NCBI GenBank assembly: GCA_016869235.1
Contig: VGER01000002.1
Location: forward strand, 71,801 to 125,149
Direction of reading: 5' to 3'
Length of the DNA: 53,349 nucleotides
DNA from: Alphaproteobacteria bacterium
GTDB lineage: Bacteria; Pseudomonadota; Alphaproteobacteria; UBA2966; CAIVPW01
The notes beneath the pieces were generated by a model, which was not told the origin of the DNA, did no database searches, and saw nothing but the letters and a program-made list of their open reading frames with translations. The position numbers were made by a program, and so were the translations under genes. Shown here in pieces: positions 8,958-20,447 of the stretch. How positions within the stretch are numbered: position 1 is the first letter of the stretch; each line of letters starts with the position of its first letter.

Positions 8958-10889
8958 CTACATCCCCACCACCAGCAGATACCAGGTGACGAACGCCACG
9001 ACGCCGATGAGCATCACGAACGCGTAGTGATAGACGTAGCCGGTCTGCAGCTGCGTCGCCCGTCGTGCCAAGTCGAGCACCCGCGACGCGACGCCGTTGG
9101 GGCCGAAACCGTCGATAGTGGCTTCGTCGCCCTTCTTCCAAAAGAACGACCCAATGGCGCGGGCCGGCCGCACGAACAGGACGTCGTACAGCTCATCAAA
9201 GTACCATTTGTTCAGGAAGAAGCGGTACAGTTCGGCGTGCTGGGCGGCCAGCCGACCCGGCAGGTCCGGGCGCGCGATGTACATCCACCACGCAGTGGCA
9301 ATGCCCAGCACCGAGACGACGGTGGGCGACAGCTTCACCCACAGCGGCACGTGGTGCGCTTCTTCGAGGGCAGTGTGGCTGGCGAGGACGAAGATGGACT
9401 CGCCCCAGAAGCCGTGGTCCTCGCCGACAAACATCGGCGCGAACAGCATGCCGGCGAACACGGCCCCGATCGCCAGAACCACCAGCGGAACTGTCATCAC
9501 CGGCGGCGACTCGTGAACGTGATGTAACACCTCATGGCTCGCGCGCGAGTGGCCATGGAAGGTCATGAACAGGAGGCGCCAGGAGTAGAACGCCGTTAGC
9601 AAGGCGGCCAGGATGCCGAGGACAAATGCCAACTCGCCGACGGCGCTGTGGGCACCCCACGCCGCTTCCAGTACCACGTCCTTGGAGTAGAAGCCGGCGA
9701 AGAGCGGGATGCCGGCCAGCGCCAGGCTGCCGATCCACATGAGCGCGTACGTGAGCGGGATCATCCGCCACACGCCGCCCATCTTCCGCATGTCCTGCTC
9801 GCCCGAGAACGCGTGGATCACGGAGCCGGCGCCGAGGAACAGCAGCGCCTTGAAAAAGGCATGGGTGAACAGGTGGAAGATGCCGGCCTGATACGCGGAG
9901 ACGCCGCAGGCGAAAAACATGTAGCCGAGCTGGCTGCAGGTCGAATAAGCGACGACTCGCTTGATGTCGTTCTGCACCATGCCGATGGTCGCCGCCATGA
10001 TCGCCGTCAGCGCACCGACGAAGGTCACGAGCGCCAACGTGAACTCGGAGTACTCGAACATCGGCGAGAGTCGCGCCACCATGAACACGCCGGCCGTCAC
10101 CATGGTGGCGGCGTGGATGAGCGCCGAGACCGGCGTCGGGCCCTCCATCGCGTCCGGCAGCCAGGTGTGCAGGCCGATCTGCGCCGACTTACCCATGGCG
10201 CCGATGAACAGAAGGATCGTGATCACCGTCAGCGTGTCGAAATGGCCGCCGAGGAACTCGATCTCGGTGCCGACGAAGCGCGGCACCGCCTCGAACACCG
10301 GCTCGAACTCGACGTTCTGGAACACGAAGAAGACAGCGCAAATGCCGAGCGCGAAGCCGAAGTCACCGACGCGGTTGACGATAAACGCCTTGATGGCGGC
10401 CGCGTTTGCGGAAGGCTTGTGGTACCAGAAGCCGATCAAGAGGTACGAGCAGAGCCCCACGCCCTCCCAGCCGAAGAACATCTGGACGAAGTTGTCGGCT
10501 GTCACCAGCGTCAGCATGGCGAACGTGAACAGCGAGAGGTAGGCGAAGAAGCGCGGCTGGTGCGGGTCGTCGTGCATGTAGCCGATCGAGTACCAGTGCA
10601 CGAGCGCCGCAACGGTGTTCACCACCACCAACATGACGGCGGTGAGCTGGTCGACTCTGATCGACCACATCGCCTCGAGGGCGCCCGACTCGATCCACGG
10701 GAACAGCTCGACGACCTCGGCATTGCCCTGGATGGCGACGAACCAGAACGCCACCCACGACAGCAGCGCCGACATGGTCACCAAGCCAGTGGTGACGACG
10801 TGCGACCCGCTCACCCCCAGGACGCGGCCAAACAGGCCAGCGAGTGCGGCGCCGATGAGCGGCAGGAAGACGATGAGCGTGTAGAGCAT
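8958..10889 (-). CDS. nuoL: NADH-quinone oxidoreductase subunit L
   Basis: Distal antiporter-like subunit of the complex I membrane arm, 643 aa. It is recognised by the Proton_antipo_N-type start, the WEGVGLCSYLLIGFW segment, SAQIGLHTWLPDAMEGPTPVS and the IKRVVAYSTCSQLGYMF helix. It ends in a long amphipathic and terminal helix region (MLIGVVAFVTWYLL). It is 3 bp from nuoK and 3 bp from nuoM. Long antisense open frames across this gene are GC-rich shadows. Confidence 0.96.
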   Translation of the reverse strand: MLYTLIVFLPLIGAALAGLFGRVLGVSGSHVVTTGLVTMSALLSWVAFWFVAIQGNAEVVELFPWIESGALEAMWSIRVDQLTAVMLVVVNTVAALVHWYSIGYMHDDPHQPRFFAYLSLFTFAMLTLVTADNFVQMFFGWEGVGLCSYLLIGFWYHKPSANAAAIKAFIVNRVGDFGFALGICAVFFVFQNVEFEPVFEAVPRFVGTEIEFLGGHFDTLTVITILLFIGAMGKSAQIGLHTWLPDAMEGPTPVSALIHAATMVTAGVFMVARLSPMFEYSEFTLALVTFVGALTAIMAATIGMVQNDIKRVVAYSTCSQLGYMFFACGVSAYQAGIFHLFTHAFFKALLFLGAGSVIHAFSGEQDMRKMGGVWRMIPLTYALMWIGSLALAGIPLFAGFYSKDVVLEAAWGAHSAVGELAFVLGILAALLTAFYSWRLLFMTFHGHSRASHEVLHHVHESPPVMTVPLVVLAIGAVFAGMLFAPMFVGEDHGFWGESIFVLASHTALEEAHHVPLWVKLSPTVVSVLGIATAWWMYIARPDLPGRLAAQHAELYRFFLNKWYFDELYDVLFVRPARAIGSFFWKKGDEATIDGFGPNGVASRVLDLARRATQLQTGYVYHYAFVMLIGVVAFVTWYLLVVGM

Positions 10890-10892
10890 CGC

Positions 10893-11210
10893 CTAGCCCT
10901 TCATCAGGCTGATGTCTTCCACCGCAACCGTACCGCGGTTGCGGAAATGGGCGACGAGGATGGCGAGGCCGATGGCCGCCTCGGCAGCGGCCACGGTCAG
11001 GACGAACATGGCGAACACCTGCCCCACCATGTCGCCGAGGTGGGCCGAGAAGGCCACTAGGTTCAGGTTGACGGCGAGCAGCATCAGCTCGACCGACATC
11101 AGGATGACGATGACGTTCTTGCGATTGAGGAAGATGCCGAGGACGCCGAGCGTGAACAGCACCGCAGCCACCGAAAGGAAATGCCCGAGCGGGATCGCCA
11201 GCGGCTCCAT
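10893..11210 (-). CDS. nuoK: NADH-quinone oxidoreductase subunit K
   Basis: A small three-helix complex I subunit (MrpC-like), 105 aa from [19 protein letters not shown]. Conserved acidic residues sit in the helices [13 protein letters not shown] and [14 protein letters not shown], both part of the proton path. The ATG shares one base with the nuoJ stop (TGATG), which fixes the start; the frame open further upstream reads as nuoJ shadow. Confidence 0.95.
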   Translation of the reverse strand: MEPLAIPLGHFLSVAAVLFTLGVLGIFLNRKNVIVILMSVELMLLAVNLNLVAFSAHLGDMVGQVFAMFVLTVAAAEAAIGLAILVAHFRNRGTVAVEDISLMKG

Positions 11211-11833
11211 CACAGGCCTCCGCTGACGCCGGCGCGCGGCACCACCTTCTTCATCTCGACCGCATCGGCGCGGCGGCGCGCCACCTGGGCCGAGATGTTC
11301 TGCTTGCACACGCCGGTGCGCACCCGGAAGGTCAGCACGATGGCGCCGATCATGGCGGCCAGCAGCACCATTCCGGCCACCTGGAACGGGTACATGTACC
11401 GCGTGTAGAGCAGCTCGCCGAGTGCATGGGTATTGCTCTGGCGCTCGACCGGCGGCATCGGCGCCGCCAACGCCTCGATGTCCGGCTTGATGGTCATCGC
11501 GCCCACCACCAGCAGCAGCTCGACCAGCAGCACCGCGCCCAGCATCGCGCCGACCGGCAAGTACTGCATGAAGCCCTGGCGCAAGCGCACGAAGTTGATG
11601 TCGAGCATCATGACGACGAACAGGAACAGCACCGCCACGCCGCCGACATAGACGATGACTAAGGTCATCGCCAGGAACTCGGCCCCCGCCAGCACGAACA
11701 GTCCGGCGGAATTGAAGAATGCAAGGATCAGGAACAGCACCGAGTGCACGGGATTGCGCGCGGCAATCACCATGAACGCCGACGCGACCACGACCGCGGC
11801 GAACACGTAGAAGGCGATGTACTGGATCAGCAT
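11210..11833 (-). CDS. nuoJ: NADH-quinone oxidoreductase subunit J
   Basis: A complex I membrane subunit of 207 aa with five helices, beginning [20 protein letters not shown]. The family segment around [20 protein letters not shown] and the glycine-rich [18 protein letters not shown] (the pi-bulge helix) are present. The C-terminal ~35 residues are basic and cytoplasmic. It lies 18 bp after nuoI and is coupled to nuoK by a one-base overlap. Confidence 0.95.
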   Translation of the reverse strand: MLIQYIAFYVFAAVVVASAFMVIAARNPVHSVLFLILAFFNSAGLFVLAGAEFLAMTLVIVYVGGVAVLFLFVVMMLDINFVRLRQGFMQYLPVGAMLGAVLLVELLLVVGAMTIKPDIEALAAPMPPVERQSNTHALGELLYTRYMYPFQVAGMVLLAAMIGAIVLTFRVRTGVCKQNISAQVARRRADAVEMKKVVPRAGVSGGL

Positions 11834-11851
11834 GCGAGCGAGCGCCGTCGG

Positions 11852-12340
11852 CTAGCGGTACTTGGCATCGGCGGCGATGTTTGCGGCAATCTCCGCTTCC
11901 CAGCGGTCTCCGTTCGCAAGAAGCTTCTCCTTGTTGTAGTAGAGCTCCTCACGCGTCTCGGTCGCGAACTCGAAGTTGGGCCCCTCCACGATTGCATCCA
12001 CCGGGCACGCCTCTTGGCACAGCCCGCAATAGATGCACTTGGTCATGTCGATGTCGTAGCGCGTTGTGCGTCGGCTGCCGTCCTCGCGCGGTTCGGATTC
12101 GATGGTGATGGCAAGCGCCGGGCACACCGCCTCGCACAGCTTGCAGGCGATGCAGCGCTCCTCGCCATTGGGATAGCGGCGCAAGGCGTGCTCGCCGCGG
12201 AAGCGCGGCGACAGCCTGCCTTTCTCATGCGGGTAGTTCAGCGTCTTGCGCGGCCGGAACATGTATTTGAACGTGAGAGCCATCCCGGAAAGCAACTCCC
12301 ACAGAAACATCGACCGCAAGACATTTGTCAGCGCGCTCAT
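11852..12340 (-). CDS. nuoI: NADH-quinone oxidoreductase subunit I (2x[4Fe-4S] ferredoxin)
   Basis: Carries clusters N6a and N6b, passing electrons along the peripheral arm of complex I. It is 162 aa with two CxxCxxCxxxCP motifs, [12 protein letters not shown] and [12 protein letters not shown]. The N-terminal membrane-associated stretch ([18 protein letters not shown]) is typical of the alphaproteobacterial and mitochondrial TYKY subunit. It lies 3 bp after nuoH. Confidence 0.96.
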   Translation of the reverse strand: MSALTNVLRSMFLWELLSGMALTFKYMFRPRKTLNYPHEKGRLSPRFRGEHALRRYPNGEERCIACKLCEAVCPALAITIESEPREDGSRRTTRYDIDMTKCIYCGLCQEACPVDAIVEGPNFEFATETREELYYNKEKLLANGDRWEAEIAANIAADAKYR

Positions 12341-12343
12341 CGC

Positions 12344-13363
12344 TTATGCCCCCCCGGGCGCCCAACCGAATGCCATCAGGACTCCGGCGGTCAGAACCAC
12401 CCACAGCAACGACAGAGGCAGGAATACCTTCCAGCCTAGCCGCATGAGCTGATCGTAACGATAGCGCGGGAAGGTGGCGCGCACCCATACGAATACGAAC
12501 AAGAGCGCGCCGATCTTGAGGAGGAACCACACCGGTCCTGGAATCCAGTTCAGCGGCGCGATGTCCAGGGGCGGCAGCCAGCCACCCAGGAACAGCACCG
12601 TCGTCATGGCGCTCATCAGGATCATGTTGGCGTACTCGCCGAGGAAGAAGAGGCCGAACGTCATCGCCGAGTACTCGACGAGATGCCCCGCGACGAGCTC
12701 CGACTCCGCCTCGGGCAAGTCGAATGGATGGCGATTGGTTTCGGCCAGCGCCGAGATGAAGAACACCACGGCCATCGGCAAGAGCGGCGTGAATATGAAC
12801 CACACATTTTCCTGTGCGCGCACGATGTCGGACAGGTTCAAGGATCCGACGCACAGCAGCACCGTGATGATAACGAACCCCATCGAAACTTCGTACGACA
12901 CCATCTGCGCCGCCGACCGCAGGGCGCCGAGAAACGCATAGCGGGAGTTCGACGCCCACCCTGCCATGACAATGCCGTACACGCCGAGCGACGAGATCGC
13001 GAACAGGTACAGCACGCCGACATTGATGTCGGAGATGACGAGGCCCTCACCCACCGGCATCACCGCCCAGGCAATGATGGCGAGCATGAAGGTCAGCATG
13101 GGCGCCAGGAGGAAGACGCCCGGATTGGCCTTGGTGGGGATGATGGTTTCTTTCACCACCATCTTCAGCGCGTCGGCGAACGGCTGCCACAGGCCCCATG
13201 GACCGACCACGTTCGGCCCCATGCGCAGCTGCATGGCCGCCATCACCTTGCGCTCGAACCAAGTGAGGTACGCGACCGAGATCAGCAGCGGCACCAGAAG
13301 CGCCAGGATCTTGACGACGATCCATATGCCGGGGACGGCATAACCCGTCCAGAACTCATCCAT
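12344..13363 (-). CDS. nuoH: NADH-quinone oxidoreductase subunit H
   Basis: Membrane subunit that forms the quinone-binding chamber with NuoB and NuoD, 339 aa from [14 protein letters not shown]. Motifs: [20 protein letters not shown], the [20 protein letters not shown] loop and the closing [18 protein letters not shown]. The start overlaps the nuoG stop by 8 bp. Confidence 0.96.
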   Translation of the reverse strand: MDEFWTGYAVPGIWIVVKILALLVPLLISVAYLTWFERKVMAAMQLRMGPNVVGPWGLWQPFADALKMVVKETIIPTKANPGVFLLAPMLTFMLAIIAWAVMPVGEGLVISDINVGVLYLFAISSLGVYGIVMAGWASNSRYAFLGALRSAAQMVSYEVSMGFVIITVLLCVGSLNLSDIVRAQENVWFIFTPLLPMAVVFFISALAETNRHPFDLPEAESELVAGHLVEYSAMTFGLFFLGEYANMILMSAMTTVLFLGGWLPPLDIAPLNWIPGPVWFLLKIGALLFVFVWVRATFPRYRYDQLMRLGWKVFLPLSLLWVVLTAGVLMAFGWAPGGA

Positions 13364-15419
13364 GAGTGCCGGTCTTCCCGGGCGCACTGCCCACGTACAG
13401 CGCGCTGCACGCCGCCATCGTCTCCGAGGCGCGGCAAATCGGATCGGTCATGTAGAAATCGTCGATCGGGCTGCGGAGGGGCGCCGGGTCCATGCGGCCT
13501 TCGGTGCCGAAGCTGCTCCATGGCGCGCGCGGCGCGACGTCGTGCGCGGTAAAGTGCGGGAACTGGCGCTCGACGCGCGAACGCAACTCGTTGAGGTTGT
13601 CGTAAGGGAGGTGCGCCCCCACGGTTTCCGACAACGCGCGGACGATGGCCCAGTCCTCGCGCGCCTCGCCGGGCGGGAAAACCACGCGTTTGGCCTGCTG
13701 TACGCGGCCTTCGGTGTTGACGTAGGTCGCCGGCTTCTCCGTGTAGGCGGCGCCAGGCAGCACCACGTCGGCGCGATTGGCGCCCGCATCGCCGTGGTGA
13801 CCTTGGTAAACGACGAACGTGGATCCCAAGCGGCGCATGTCAATCCCGTCTGCGCCCAATAGGTACACGAGGCCTAAACGGCCGGAAGCGGCACCGTCGA
13901 GAATGGCGCCGGTGTCCGCACCGTCCTTGCCCGGAACGAAGCCGATGTCGAGGCCACCAACGCGCGCCGCCGCCGTGTGCAACACGTTGAAGCCGTTCCA
14001 GCTGTCGCGCACCATGCGGCAGGTGACGGCGATGCGCCAGGCGGCGGCGAGGATGGCCGCGCCGTCGGGGCGGGCCAGGGCACCTTGGCCGACGACGAGC
14101 ATGGGGCGAATGGCTGCCGAGAGAGTCTCGACAAGGGGATGGCCACCGCCCGCGATCGCGCCGAGCGTCTCCGGCCCCGCACCGAGATTCTCGACCGGGA
14201 ACGTCAGGTCGAGGCGCGGACCAATGGAGAAGACGCGGAATCCGCCACGAAGATAGCGCTTGCGCAGCCGGGCATTCACCAGCGCCGCCTCCCAACGCGG
14301 GTTGGTGCCAATCAGCAGGCACACATCGGCATCCTCGATGCCGGCAATGGTCGTGTTGAACAGATAACTGGCGCGCACGGATGCACCCAGCTTGGCGCCA
14401 TCCTGGCGACAGTCGAGGTGGGGCGATCCGAGCTGCTCGAACACGTCCTTCAACGCCATCATCGACTCAACGCAGGCAAGGTCGCCGGCGATCGCGGCCA
14501 TGCCGCCGCCGCCAATACCGGTCATCTTGCTAGCGACAGTACCGAGTGCTTCCTGCCACGTCGCAGGCTCCAGCACACCGTTCTTGCGCACGTAGGGGCG
14601 GTCGAGCCGGTTGCGGCGCAAGCCGTCGTAAGCGAAGCGGGTCTTGTCGGAAATCCACTCCTCGTTGATTTCCTCGTTGAGGCGTGGCAGCACCCGCATC
14701 ACCTCGCGGCCACGCGAGTTGACGTTGATGTTGGATCCGACGGCGTCGAGAACGTCGATCGTCTCGGTACGCACCAGCTCCCAGGTACGCGCGGTATACG
14801 CATACGGCTTCGAGTTGAGGGCGCCGACCGGGCACAGGTCGATCATGTTGCCGGACAGCTCAGATGTCAGCGCCTTCTCGACGTAGGTGCCGATCTCCAT
14901 GTGCTCGCCACGGCCCATGGTGCCGAGCTCCTCGACTCCGGCGACATCGGTCGCGAAGCGGATGCAACGCGTGCAGTGGATGCAGCGCGTCATGTGCGTC
15001 TCGATCAACGGACCGAGGTCCTTGTCCGGCACCGCGCGCTTGAACTCGGCGTAGCGGCTGCGGTCGAGGCCATAGGCCATCGCCTGGTCCTGCAGGTCGC
15101 ACTCGCCGCCCTGGTCACAGATCGGGCAATCAAGCGGATGGTTGATGAGCAGAAACTCCATCACGCCGTTGCGCGCCTTCCTCACCTTCGGCGTGTTGGT
15201 TCGGATCACCATGCCTTCGTTGACCGGCATGGCGCAGCTGGCGATGGGCTTGGGCGACTTCTCCATCTCGACCAGGCACATGCGGCAATTGCCGGCGATC
15301 TGCAGGCGGTCGTGGTAGCAGAAGCGAGGAATTTCGATGCCGAGCTGCTCGCACGCCTGCAGCACCGTCGTTCCCGCGTCGACGGTGACCTCCGTGCCGT
15401 TGATGGTGAGCTTTGGCAT
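13356..15419 (-). CDS. nuoG: NADH-quinone oxidoreductase subunit G
   Basis: The large peripheral-arm iron-sulfur subunit, 687 aa. The N-terminal [2Fe-2S] domain has CRMCLVEM plus an upstream Cys pair. Next come the His-ligated [4Fe-4S] site ([17 protein letters not shown]) and the N4-type site ([14 protein letters not shown]). A molybdopterin-oxidoreductase-like domain without cofactor follows. Length matches the mitochondrial 75-kDa and alphaproteobacterial type, with no N7 site. It lies 20 bp after nuoF and overlaps nuoH by 8 bp. Confidence 0.96.
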   Translation of the reverse strand: MPKLTINGTEVTVDAGTTVLQACEQLGIEIPRFCYHDRLQIAGNCRMCLVEMEKSPKPIASCAMPVNEGMVIRTNTPKVRKARNGVMEFLLINHPLDCPICDQGGECDLQDQAMAYGLDRSRYAEFKRAVPDKDLGPLIETHMTRCIHCTRCIRFATDVAGVEELGTMGRGEHMEIGTYVEKALTSELSGNMIDLCPVGALNSKPYAYTARTWELVRTETIDVLDAVGSNINVNSRGREVMRVLPRLNEEINEEWISDKTRFAYDGLRRNRLDRPYVRKNGVLEPATWQEALGTVASKMTGIGGGGMAAIAGDLACVESMMALKDVFEQLGSPHLDCRQDGAKLGASVRASYLFNTTIAGIEDADVCLLIGTNPRWEAALVNARLRKRYLRGGFRVFSIGPRLDLTFPVENLGAGPETLGAIAGGGHPLVETLSAAIRPMLVVGQGALARPDGAAILAAAWRIAVTCRMVRDSWNGFNVLHTAAARVGGLDIGFVPGKDGADTGAILDGAASGRLGLVYLLGADGIDMRRLGSTFVVYQGHHGDAGANRADVVLPGAAYTEKPATYVNTEGRVQQAKRVVFPPGEAREDWAIVRALSETVGAHLPYDNLNELRSRVERQFPHFTAHDVAPRAPWSSFGTEGRMDPAPLRSPIDDFYMTDPICRASETMAACSALYVGSAPGKTGTHG

Positions 15420-15439
15420 CGCGTCCTCTCCCGCTCCGC

Positions 15440-16732
15440 CTACTCAGCCGCCGTCTGCAGCGGCTTGAGCCGCGCGGTTCGGATGCGCTCTTCGATCACC
15501 GGGCGGAAATGGCGGATGAGACCCTGCACCGGCCACGCGGCGCCGTCGCCGAGGGCGCAGATGGTGTGGCCGTCGATCTCATTGGAAACGTCCAGCAATA
15601 GGTCGATTTCCTCGGGGCGAGCGTCGCCCTTCACCATGCGCTCAAGCATGCGCCACATCCAGCCCGTGCCCTCGCGGCACGGCGTGCATTGGCCGCAGCT
15701 CTCGTGCATGTAGAACTTCGCCAGGCGGGAGATGGCCTTAATGATGTCGGTAGACTTGTCCATCACGATGACCGCGGCGGTGCCAAGGCCGGACTTCACT
15801 TCGCGAAGCGCGTCGAAGTCCATGAGCACCGTGTCGCACACCGACTTCGGGATTAGCGGCGTAGACGATCCGCCCGGAATGACGGCAAGCAGGTTGTCCC
15901 AGCCGCCGCGCACGCCGCCAGCGTGCTTTTCGATGAGCTCGCGCAGCGGGATGCTCATCGATTCCTCGACGTTGCACGGCTCGTTCACGTGGCCGGATAT
16001 GCAGTAGACCTTGGTGCCAGTGTTGTTGGGACGTCCGAATGACGCGAACCATGCCGCGCCGCGCCGCAGAATGGTCGGCGCCACCGCAATGGTCTCGACG
16101 TTGTTCACCGTCGTTGGGCAGCCCCACACGCCCGCAGCAGCGGGGAACGGCGGCTTCAGGCGCGGCTTGCCGGGCTTGCCCTCGAGACTCTCGATGAGCG
16201 CCATCTCCTCCCCGCAGATGTACGCGCCGGCGCCGCGGTGGACGTAAACGTCGAAGTCGTAGCCCGAGCCGCAGGCATTCTTGCCGATAAGGCCCGCGGC
16301 GTATGCCTCATCGATCGCAGTTTGCAGCGTCTCCGCTTCGCGCATCAGCTCGCCGCGGATGTAGATGTACGCGGCGCGGCAGCGCATGGCGTAGCCGCCG
16401 AGCAAGCAACCCTCGATCAGTTTGTGCGGATCGTGGCGCAGCATGTCGCGGTCCTTGCACGTGCCGGGCTCGCCTTCGTCAGCGTTCACCACGAGGAACG
16501 ACGGACGGTCGTCGGACTTCTTCGGCATGAACGACCACTTCATCCCGGTCGGGAAGCCTGCGCCGCCGCGGCCGCGCAGGCCGGAGGCTTTGATCTCTTC
16601 GACGATCCAGTCCTGGCCTTTGGCCATCAGCTCTTTGGTGCCGGCCCAATCGCCGCGCTTCTTCGCTCCGGCGAGGCGCCAGTCCTCGCGGCCATAGAGA
16701 TTGGTGAAGATGCGATCCTTGTCGGAGAGCAT
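15440..16732 (-). CDS. nuoF: NADH-quinone oxidoreductase subunit F (NADH/FMN site)
   Basis: Binds NADH, FMN and cluster N3, the entry point for electrons. It is 430 aa with the glycine-rich FMN/NADH loop [31 protein letters not shown], and the [4Fe-4S] motif [16 protein letters not shown] further conserved Cys lies near the C-terminus (TICALGDGA). The ATG shares one base with the nuoE stop. Confidence 0.96.
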   Translation of the reverse strand: MLSDKDRIFTNLYGREDWRLAGAKKRGDWAGTKELMAKGQDWIVEEIKASGLRGRGGAGFPTGMKWSFMPKKSDDRPSFLVVNADEGEPGTCKDRDMLRHDPHKLIEGCLLGGYAMRCRAAYIYIRGELMREAETLQTAIDEAYAAGLIGKNACGSGYDFDVYVHRGAGAYICGEEMALIESLEGKPGKPRLKPPFPAAAGVWGCPTTVNNVETIAVAPTILRRGAAWFASFGRPNNTGTKVYCISGHVNEPCNVEESMSIPLRELIEKHAGGVRGGWDNLLAVIPGGSSTPLIPKSVCDTVLMDFDALREVKSGLGTAAVIVMDKSTDIIKAISRLAKFYMHESCGQCTPCREGTGWMWRMLERMVKGDARPEEIDLLLDVSNEIDGHTICALGDGAAWPVQGLIRHFRPVIEERIRTARLKPLQTAAE

Positions 16733-17316
16733 CAGGCGTCCTTGCCGGTCAAGGTCTTGGCGCCGCTTGCGGGTGCCGAAGTCTGGCGCTTGATCTGCGG
16801 TCCGGCCTTGGGCTGCTTGCCGGCCGCGAGGTCATCGAGCAGGCGCGTCATCGAGGCCGCGTCGAGATCCTCGAAGAAATCGTCGCCGACCCACACCACC
16901 GGCGCGTTAACGCACGCTGCCAGGCATTCGACCTCGGAGAGGGAGAACTTGCCATCGGGCGTCGTCTCGCCGACATCGATACCGAGTCTGTGCCGGCATG
17001 CGTCGATGATCTGGTCAGAGCCGCGCAGCCAACACGGCGTTGTCGTGCAGACCTGCACGTGGTGCCGCCCGATCGATTTCAGGTTGTACATCGTGTAGAA
17101 GGTCGCGACCTCGTACACACGGATCGGGGCGAGGCCTAGGAACGCCGCGACATGGTCCATGGCGGCCCGCGGCAGCCACCCCTGGTTCTGGCGCTGGGCG
17201 AGATCCAACAGCGGCAAGAGCGCACTCTGCTGCTTGCCGGCCGGATACTTGGCGACGATGGCGCGGGCCATCTCGGCGTTCTCGGGCGTGAAGGTGAACT
17301 GCTCGGCGGCGCTCAT
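16732..17316 (-). CDS. nuoE: NADH-quinone oxidoreductase subunit E ([2Fe-2S])
   Basis: Carries cluster N1a. The start [15 protein letters not shown] at 17316 overlaps the nuoD stop by 4 bp and gives 194 aa. [2Fe-2S] ligands are in [10 protein letters not shown] and, about 36 residues later, [10 protein letters not shown]. The last ~30 residues are a low-complexity basic tail ([18 protein letters not shown]) common in the alphaproteobacterial form. Confidence 0.95.
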   Translation of the reverse strand: MSAAEQFTFTPENAEMARAIVAKYPAGKQQSALLPLLDLAQRQNQGWLPRAAMDHVAAFLGLAPIRVYEVATFYTMYNLKSIGRHHVQVCTTTPCWLRGSDQIIDACRHRLGIDVGETTPDGKFSLSEVECLAACVNAPVVWVGDDFFEDLDAASMTRLLDDLAAGKQPKAGPQIKRQTSAPASGAKTLTGKDA

Positions 17317-18491
17317 CGGTCGATCTCGCCGAACACGATGTCGAGGGTGCCGATGATGGCAACGGCGTCGGCAAGCATGTGGCCCCTGCACATGAACTCC
17401 AGCGCCTGCAGGTGCGCGAAGCCCGGCGCACGGATCTTGCAGCGGTAGGGCTTGTTTTCGCCTTCGGAAACCAGGAACACGCCGAACTCGCCCTTGGGCG
17501 CCTCGACCGCCGCGTAGACCTCGCCGGCAGGCACGCGGTGGCCCTCGGTGAACAGCTTGAAGTGGTGGATGAGCGACTCCATGGTCGCCTTCATCTCCGT
17601 GCGCTTGGGCGGCACGATTTTGTGATCGTCGGCGATCACCGGGCCGTTCGGCATCTCCCGCAGGCATTGCTGCACGATGCGGACGCTCTGGCGCATCTCC
17701 TCGATGCGGCAGATGTAGCGGTCGTAGCAGTCGCCGTGCTTGCCGACGGGCACGTCGAAGTCCATACGGTCGTAGACCTCGTACGGCTGCGACTTGCGCA
17801 AGTCCCAGGCGACGCCGGAGCCGCGCAGCATGACGCCGGTGAACCCCCAATCGAGCGCGTCCTTGGCCGAGACGACGCCGATGTCGACGTTGCGCTGCTT
17901 GAAGATGCGGTTCTCGGTGAGCAGGCCCTCGATCTCGTCCAGCACCTTGGGGAAGTGGTCCATGAAGCGGCCGATGTCCTCGGCCATCCCGTCGGGCATG
18001 TCCTGGTGCACGCCGCCGATGCGGAAGTAGTTGGCGTGCATGCGCGCACCGGAAACGCGCTCGTAGAATTCCATGAGTTTCTCGCGTTCCTCGAAGCCCC
18101 ACAGCACCGGCGTCATGGCGCCGACGTCCATGCCTTGCGTCGTGACGTTGAGGATGTGGTTGAGAATGCGCGTTATCTCGCTGAACAGCACGCGGATGTA
18201 CTGACCGCGCAGCGGCACCTGCAGCCCCAGGAGCTTTTCGGCCGCGAGCACGAACGCATGCTCCTGGCACATCATCGACACGTAATCGAGGCGATCGAAG
18301 TACGGGATCGCCTGCGCGTAGGTCTTGTGCTCGATCAGCTTTTCCGTGCCGCGATGCAGCAGGCCGATATGCGGGTCGGCGCGTTCCACCACCTCGCCGT
18401 CGAGCTCCATCACCAGGCGCAGCACGCCGTGCGCCGCTGGGTGCTGCGGCCCGAAATTGATCGTGTAGTTGGCAATCTGTACTTCGCCCAT
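17313..18491 (-). CDS. nuoD: NADH-quinone oxidoreductase subunit D
   Basis: The 49-kDa-type subunit lining the quinone site, 392 aa, starting [25 protein letters not shown] at 18491. Diagnostic: the GPQHPAAHG loop with its quinone-contacting His, [14 protein letters not shown], and the C-terminal [14 protein letters not shown]. NuoC and NuoD are separate genes, unlike the fused nuoCD of enterobacteria. It lies 5 bp after nuoC and overlaps nuoE by 4 bp. Confidence 0.96.
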   Translation of the reverse strand: MGEVQIANYTINFGPQHPAAHGVLRLVMELDGEVVERADPHIGLLHRGTEKLIEHKTYAQAIPYFDRLDYVSMMCQEHAFVLAAEKLLGLQVPLRGQYIRVLFSEITRILNHILNVTTQGMDVGAMTPVLWGFEEREKLMEFYERVSGARMHANYFRIGGVHQDMPDGMAEDIGRFMDHFPKVLDEIEGLLTENRIFKQRNVDIGVVSAKDALDWGFTGVMLRGSGVAWDLRKSQPYEVYDRMDFDVPVGKHGDCYDRYICRIEEMRQSVRIVQQCLREMPNGPVIADDHKIVPPKRTEMKATMESLIHHFKLFTEGHRVPAGEVYAAVEAPKGEFGVFLVSEGENKPYRCKIRAPGFAHLQALEFMCRGHMLADAVAIIGTLDIVFGEIDR

Positions 18492-18496
18492 GGCAG

Positions 18497-19138
18497 CTAG
18501 CCCGCCTTGGGCGGCGGCGCGGCCGGCGCTCCGGAGGCGCCTTTGGCCTTCTCGTCGCCAGGAAGGATGTACCGCGCTCCCTCCCACGGGCTCATGAACT
18601 CGAAGGTGCGGAATTCCTGGGTCAGCGCCACGGGCTCGTACACCACGCGTTTCTGCTCGGCGTCGTAGCGCACCTCGACATAGCCGGTGAGCGGGAAGTC
18701 CTTCCGCATCGGATGGCCTTCGAAGCCATAGTCGGTGAGGATGCGGCGCAAGTCCGGATGCCCGGCGAACAGTACGCCGTACAGGTCCCAAGCTTCGCGC
18801 TCGTACCAGCCGGCGGCGCGGTACACGTCGGTCACCGACGGCACCGGGGTGACCTCGTCGGTCTCGACCTTGACGCGCACGCGCTTGTTCTTCGTCAGCG
18901 ACAACAGGTTGTAGACCACGTCGAAGCGTCGCGGACGCGCCGGCCAATCGACTGCAGCAATATCGACGAGCTGCTGGAATTGCTCGTCGTCGCGGAGGAA
19001 CTTCAGCACGCGGGAGATGGCGTCCGCTTCACACGTCAAGGTGAGCTGACCGAATGCAAGCGATGACCCGGTGATCACGCCCGGCAGCCGCGCGTTGGCG
19101 CGGTCGGACAATTCACGGAGGGCTGCGTCTTGGTCCAT
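18497..19138 (-). CDS. nuoC: NADH-quinone oxidoreductase subunit C
   Basis: The 30-kDa peripheral-arm subunit, 213 aa. The signature region [21 protein letters not shown] is followed by [25 protein letters not shown], both typical of this family. The tail is Ala/Pro/Lys-rich. It is encoded 33 bp after nuoB and 5 bp before nuoD. Confidence 0.96.
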   Translation of the reverse strand: MDQDAALRELSDRANARLPGVITGSSLAFGQLTLTCEADAISRVLKFLRDDEQFQQLVDIAAVDWPARPRRFDVVYNLLSLTKNKRVRVKVETDEVTPVPSVTDVYRAAGWYEREAWDLYGVLFAGHPDLRRILTDYGFEGHPMRKDFPLTGYVEVRYDAEQKRVVYEPVALTQEFRTFEFMSPWEGARYILPGDEKAKGASGAPAAPPPKAG

Positions 19139-19171
19139 CGCAGTCCTTGACCGGGGTCTCCATCAACCCGT

Positions 19172-19717
19172 CTAGCGGGTGATGGTGCCGGTCCTCCGGA
19201 TCTTCTTCTGCAGCTGCAGGATGCCGTACACCAAGGCCTCGGCGGTCGGCGGGCAGCCGGGCACGTAGATGTCGACCGGCACGATGCGGTCGCACCCGCG
19301 TACAACGGAATACGAATAGTGGTAGTAGCCGCCACCGTTGGCGCAGCTGCCCATGGAAATGACCCAGCGCGGCTCGGCCATCTGGTCGTAGACCTTGCGC
19401 AGGGCCGGAGCCATCTTGTTGGTCAACGTGCCGGCAACGATCATCAGGTCCGACTGGCGCGGGCTGGCGCGCGGCACAATACCGAAGCGCTCGAGATCGT
19501 AGCGCGGCATCGACGCGTGCATCATCTCGACGGCGCAGCAGGCGAGACCGAAGGTCATCCACCAAAGCGAGCCGGTGCGCGCCCAGTTGACGACGTCATC
19601 GACCTTGGTGACGAGGAATCCGCGGTCGGACAAGTCCGCCGCCATGCCGGCCAACGCGCCATCACCTTGAGCGGTGCGCGCCGTGAGTTGGGTCTGCGGC
19701 TGGGCGATCACTCCCAT
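19172..19717 (-). CDS. nuoB: NADH-quinone oxidoreductase subunit B
   Basis: Holds cluster N2, the last electron donor before quinone. It is 181 aa from [12 protein letters not shown]; the start at 19717 overlaps nuoA by 10 bp, and a longer start would extend deeper into nuoA. N2 ligands appear as the tandem pair [20 protein letters not shown] and [10 protein letters not shown]. Confidence 0.95.
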   Translation of the reverse strand: MGVIAQPQTQLTARTAQGDGALAGMAADLSDRGFLVTKVDDVVNWARTGSLWWMTFGLACCAVEMMHASMPRYDLERFGIVPRASPRQSDLMIVAGTLTNKMAPALRKVYDQMAEPRWVISMGSCANGGGYYHYSYSVVRGCDRIVPVDIYVPGCPPTAEALVYGILQLQKKIRRTGTITR

Positions 19718-20073
19718 TCCAGCGCCCCCTTCTTCCACTCGTAGAGGAAGCCGACAGTCAGCACGCCAAGGAACACCACCATGGACCAGAATCCGAACAT
19801 GCCGATCTGGCCGAGGCTCACCGCCCAGGGGAACAAGAACGCCACTTCGATGTCGAAGATGATGAAGAGCAGCGCCACCAGGTAGAAGCGCACGTCAAAC
19901 TCGTGGCGCGCATCCGAAAAAGTGTCAAAGCCGCACTCGTAGGGCGAAAGCTTCTCCGGATCGGGCTTCTGCCGGCCGGCGAACCAAGATGCTCCGACAA
20001 AGGCCAGAGCCAAACCTGCGGCGATGGCCATGAAGACCAGAATCGGCAGGTATTCCGCCAATAACGCCTGCAT
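19708..20073 (-). CDS. nuoA: NADH-quinone oxidoreductase subunit A
   Basis: First gene of the complex I operon; a three-helix membrane subunit of 121 aa from [15 protein letters not shown]. The conserved loop [31 protein letters not shown] includes the Cys that reports the active/deactive transition in other species. A longer upstream frame was rejected because its extra 37 residues are low-complexity and unlike NuoA. Confidence 0.95.
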   Translation of the reverse strand: MQALLAEYLPILVFMAIAAGLALAFVGASWFAGRQKPDPEKLSPYECGFDTFSDARHEFDVRFYLVALLFIIFDIEVAFLFPWAVSLGQIGMFGFWSMVVFLGVLTVGFLYEWKKGALEWE

Positions 20074-20156
20074 GGTTTCGGCCAGCCCGAGAAAAGATGC
20101 GCCAACGCCCCCGCCAGCGCAGCACCCTTCCCCAACTTCGTTAGGATGCGTAACAA

Positions 20157-20184
20157 AGTATAGAGGCCTTTCACGGTCCGGCAA
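20157..20184 (-). promoter_or_regulatory. Candidate sigma-70 promoter of the nuo operon
   Basis: TTGCCG (-35, complement of 20179-20184) and TATACT (-10, complement of 20157-20162) are separated by 16 nt. They lie about 84 bp upstream of the nuoA ATG and between nuoA and tRNA-Asp. The assignment rests only on match to consensus and position. Confidence 0.45.
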
Positions 20185-20262
20185 GCCGAGGAATGCCTAC
20201 GCCGACTGCGGCGGCGCGCCGCAGTTGTACTGGCATCAGAACGGTGTGGATGGGCGATTAAC

Positions 20263-20339
20263 TGGCGGGAGCGACGGGGCTCGAACCCGCGACCTCCGGC
20301 GTGACAGGCCGGCGCTCTGACCAACTGAGCTACGCCCCC
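20263..20339 (-). tRNA. tRNA-Asp (anticodon GTC)
   Basis: A 77-nt cloverleaf including an encoded CCA. The acceptor GGGGGCG pairs with CGCTCCC (one G-U), the anticodon loop reads CTGTCAC with GTC in the centre, and the T arm holds GGTTCGAGCC. It lies between nuoA and the marC-like gene. Confidence 0.95.
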
Positions 20340-20447
20340 GTTGCCAGTGCCCGGGGTGTAACGGACCCCATCCCCAGGGTCAAGCACGCCGGGCTCCCTA
20401 CCCCTCGCATCGCCTGTGTCGGACGGCCGCGCTATAAGACTGCGGGC

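Noticed and set aside
9648..11060. 470-codon open frame on the plus strand across nuoL and nuoK
   Set aside because: It is antisense to clearly conserved genes, rich in His/Arg/Asp/Gly repeats typical of GC-rich shadows, and has no family features.
13977..15713. 578-codon plus-strand open frame opposite nuoG
   Set aside because: Antisense shadow of an intact NuoG; composition is low-complexity and no ribosome site or homologous motif is visible.
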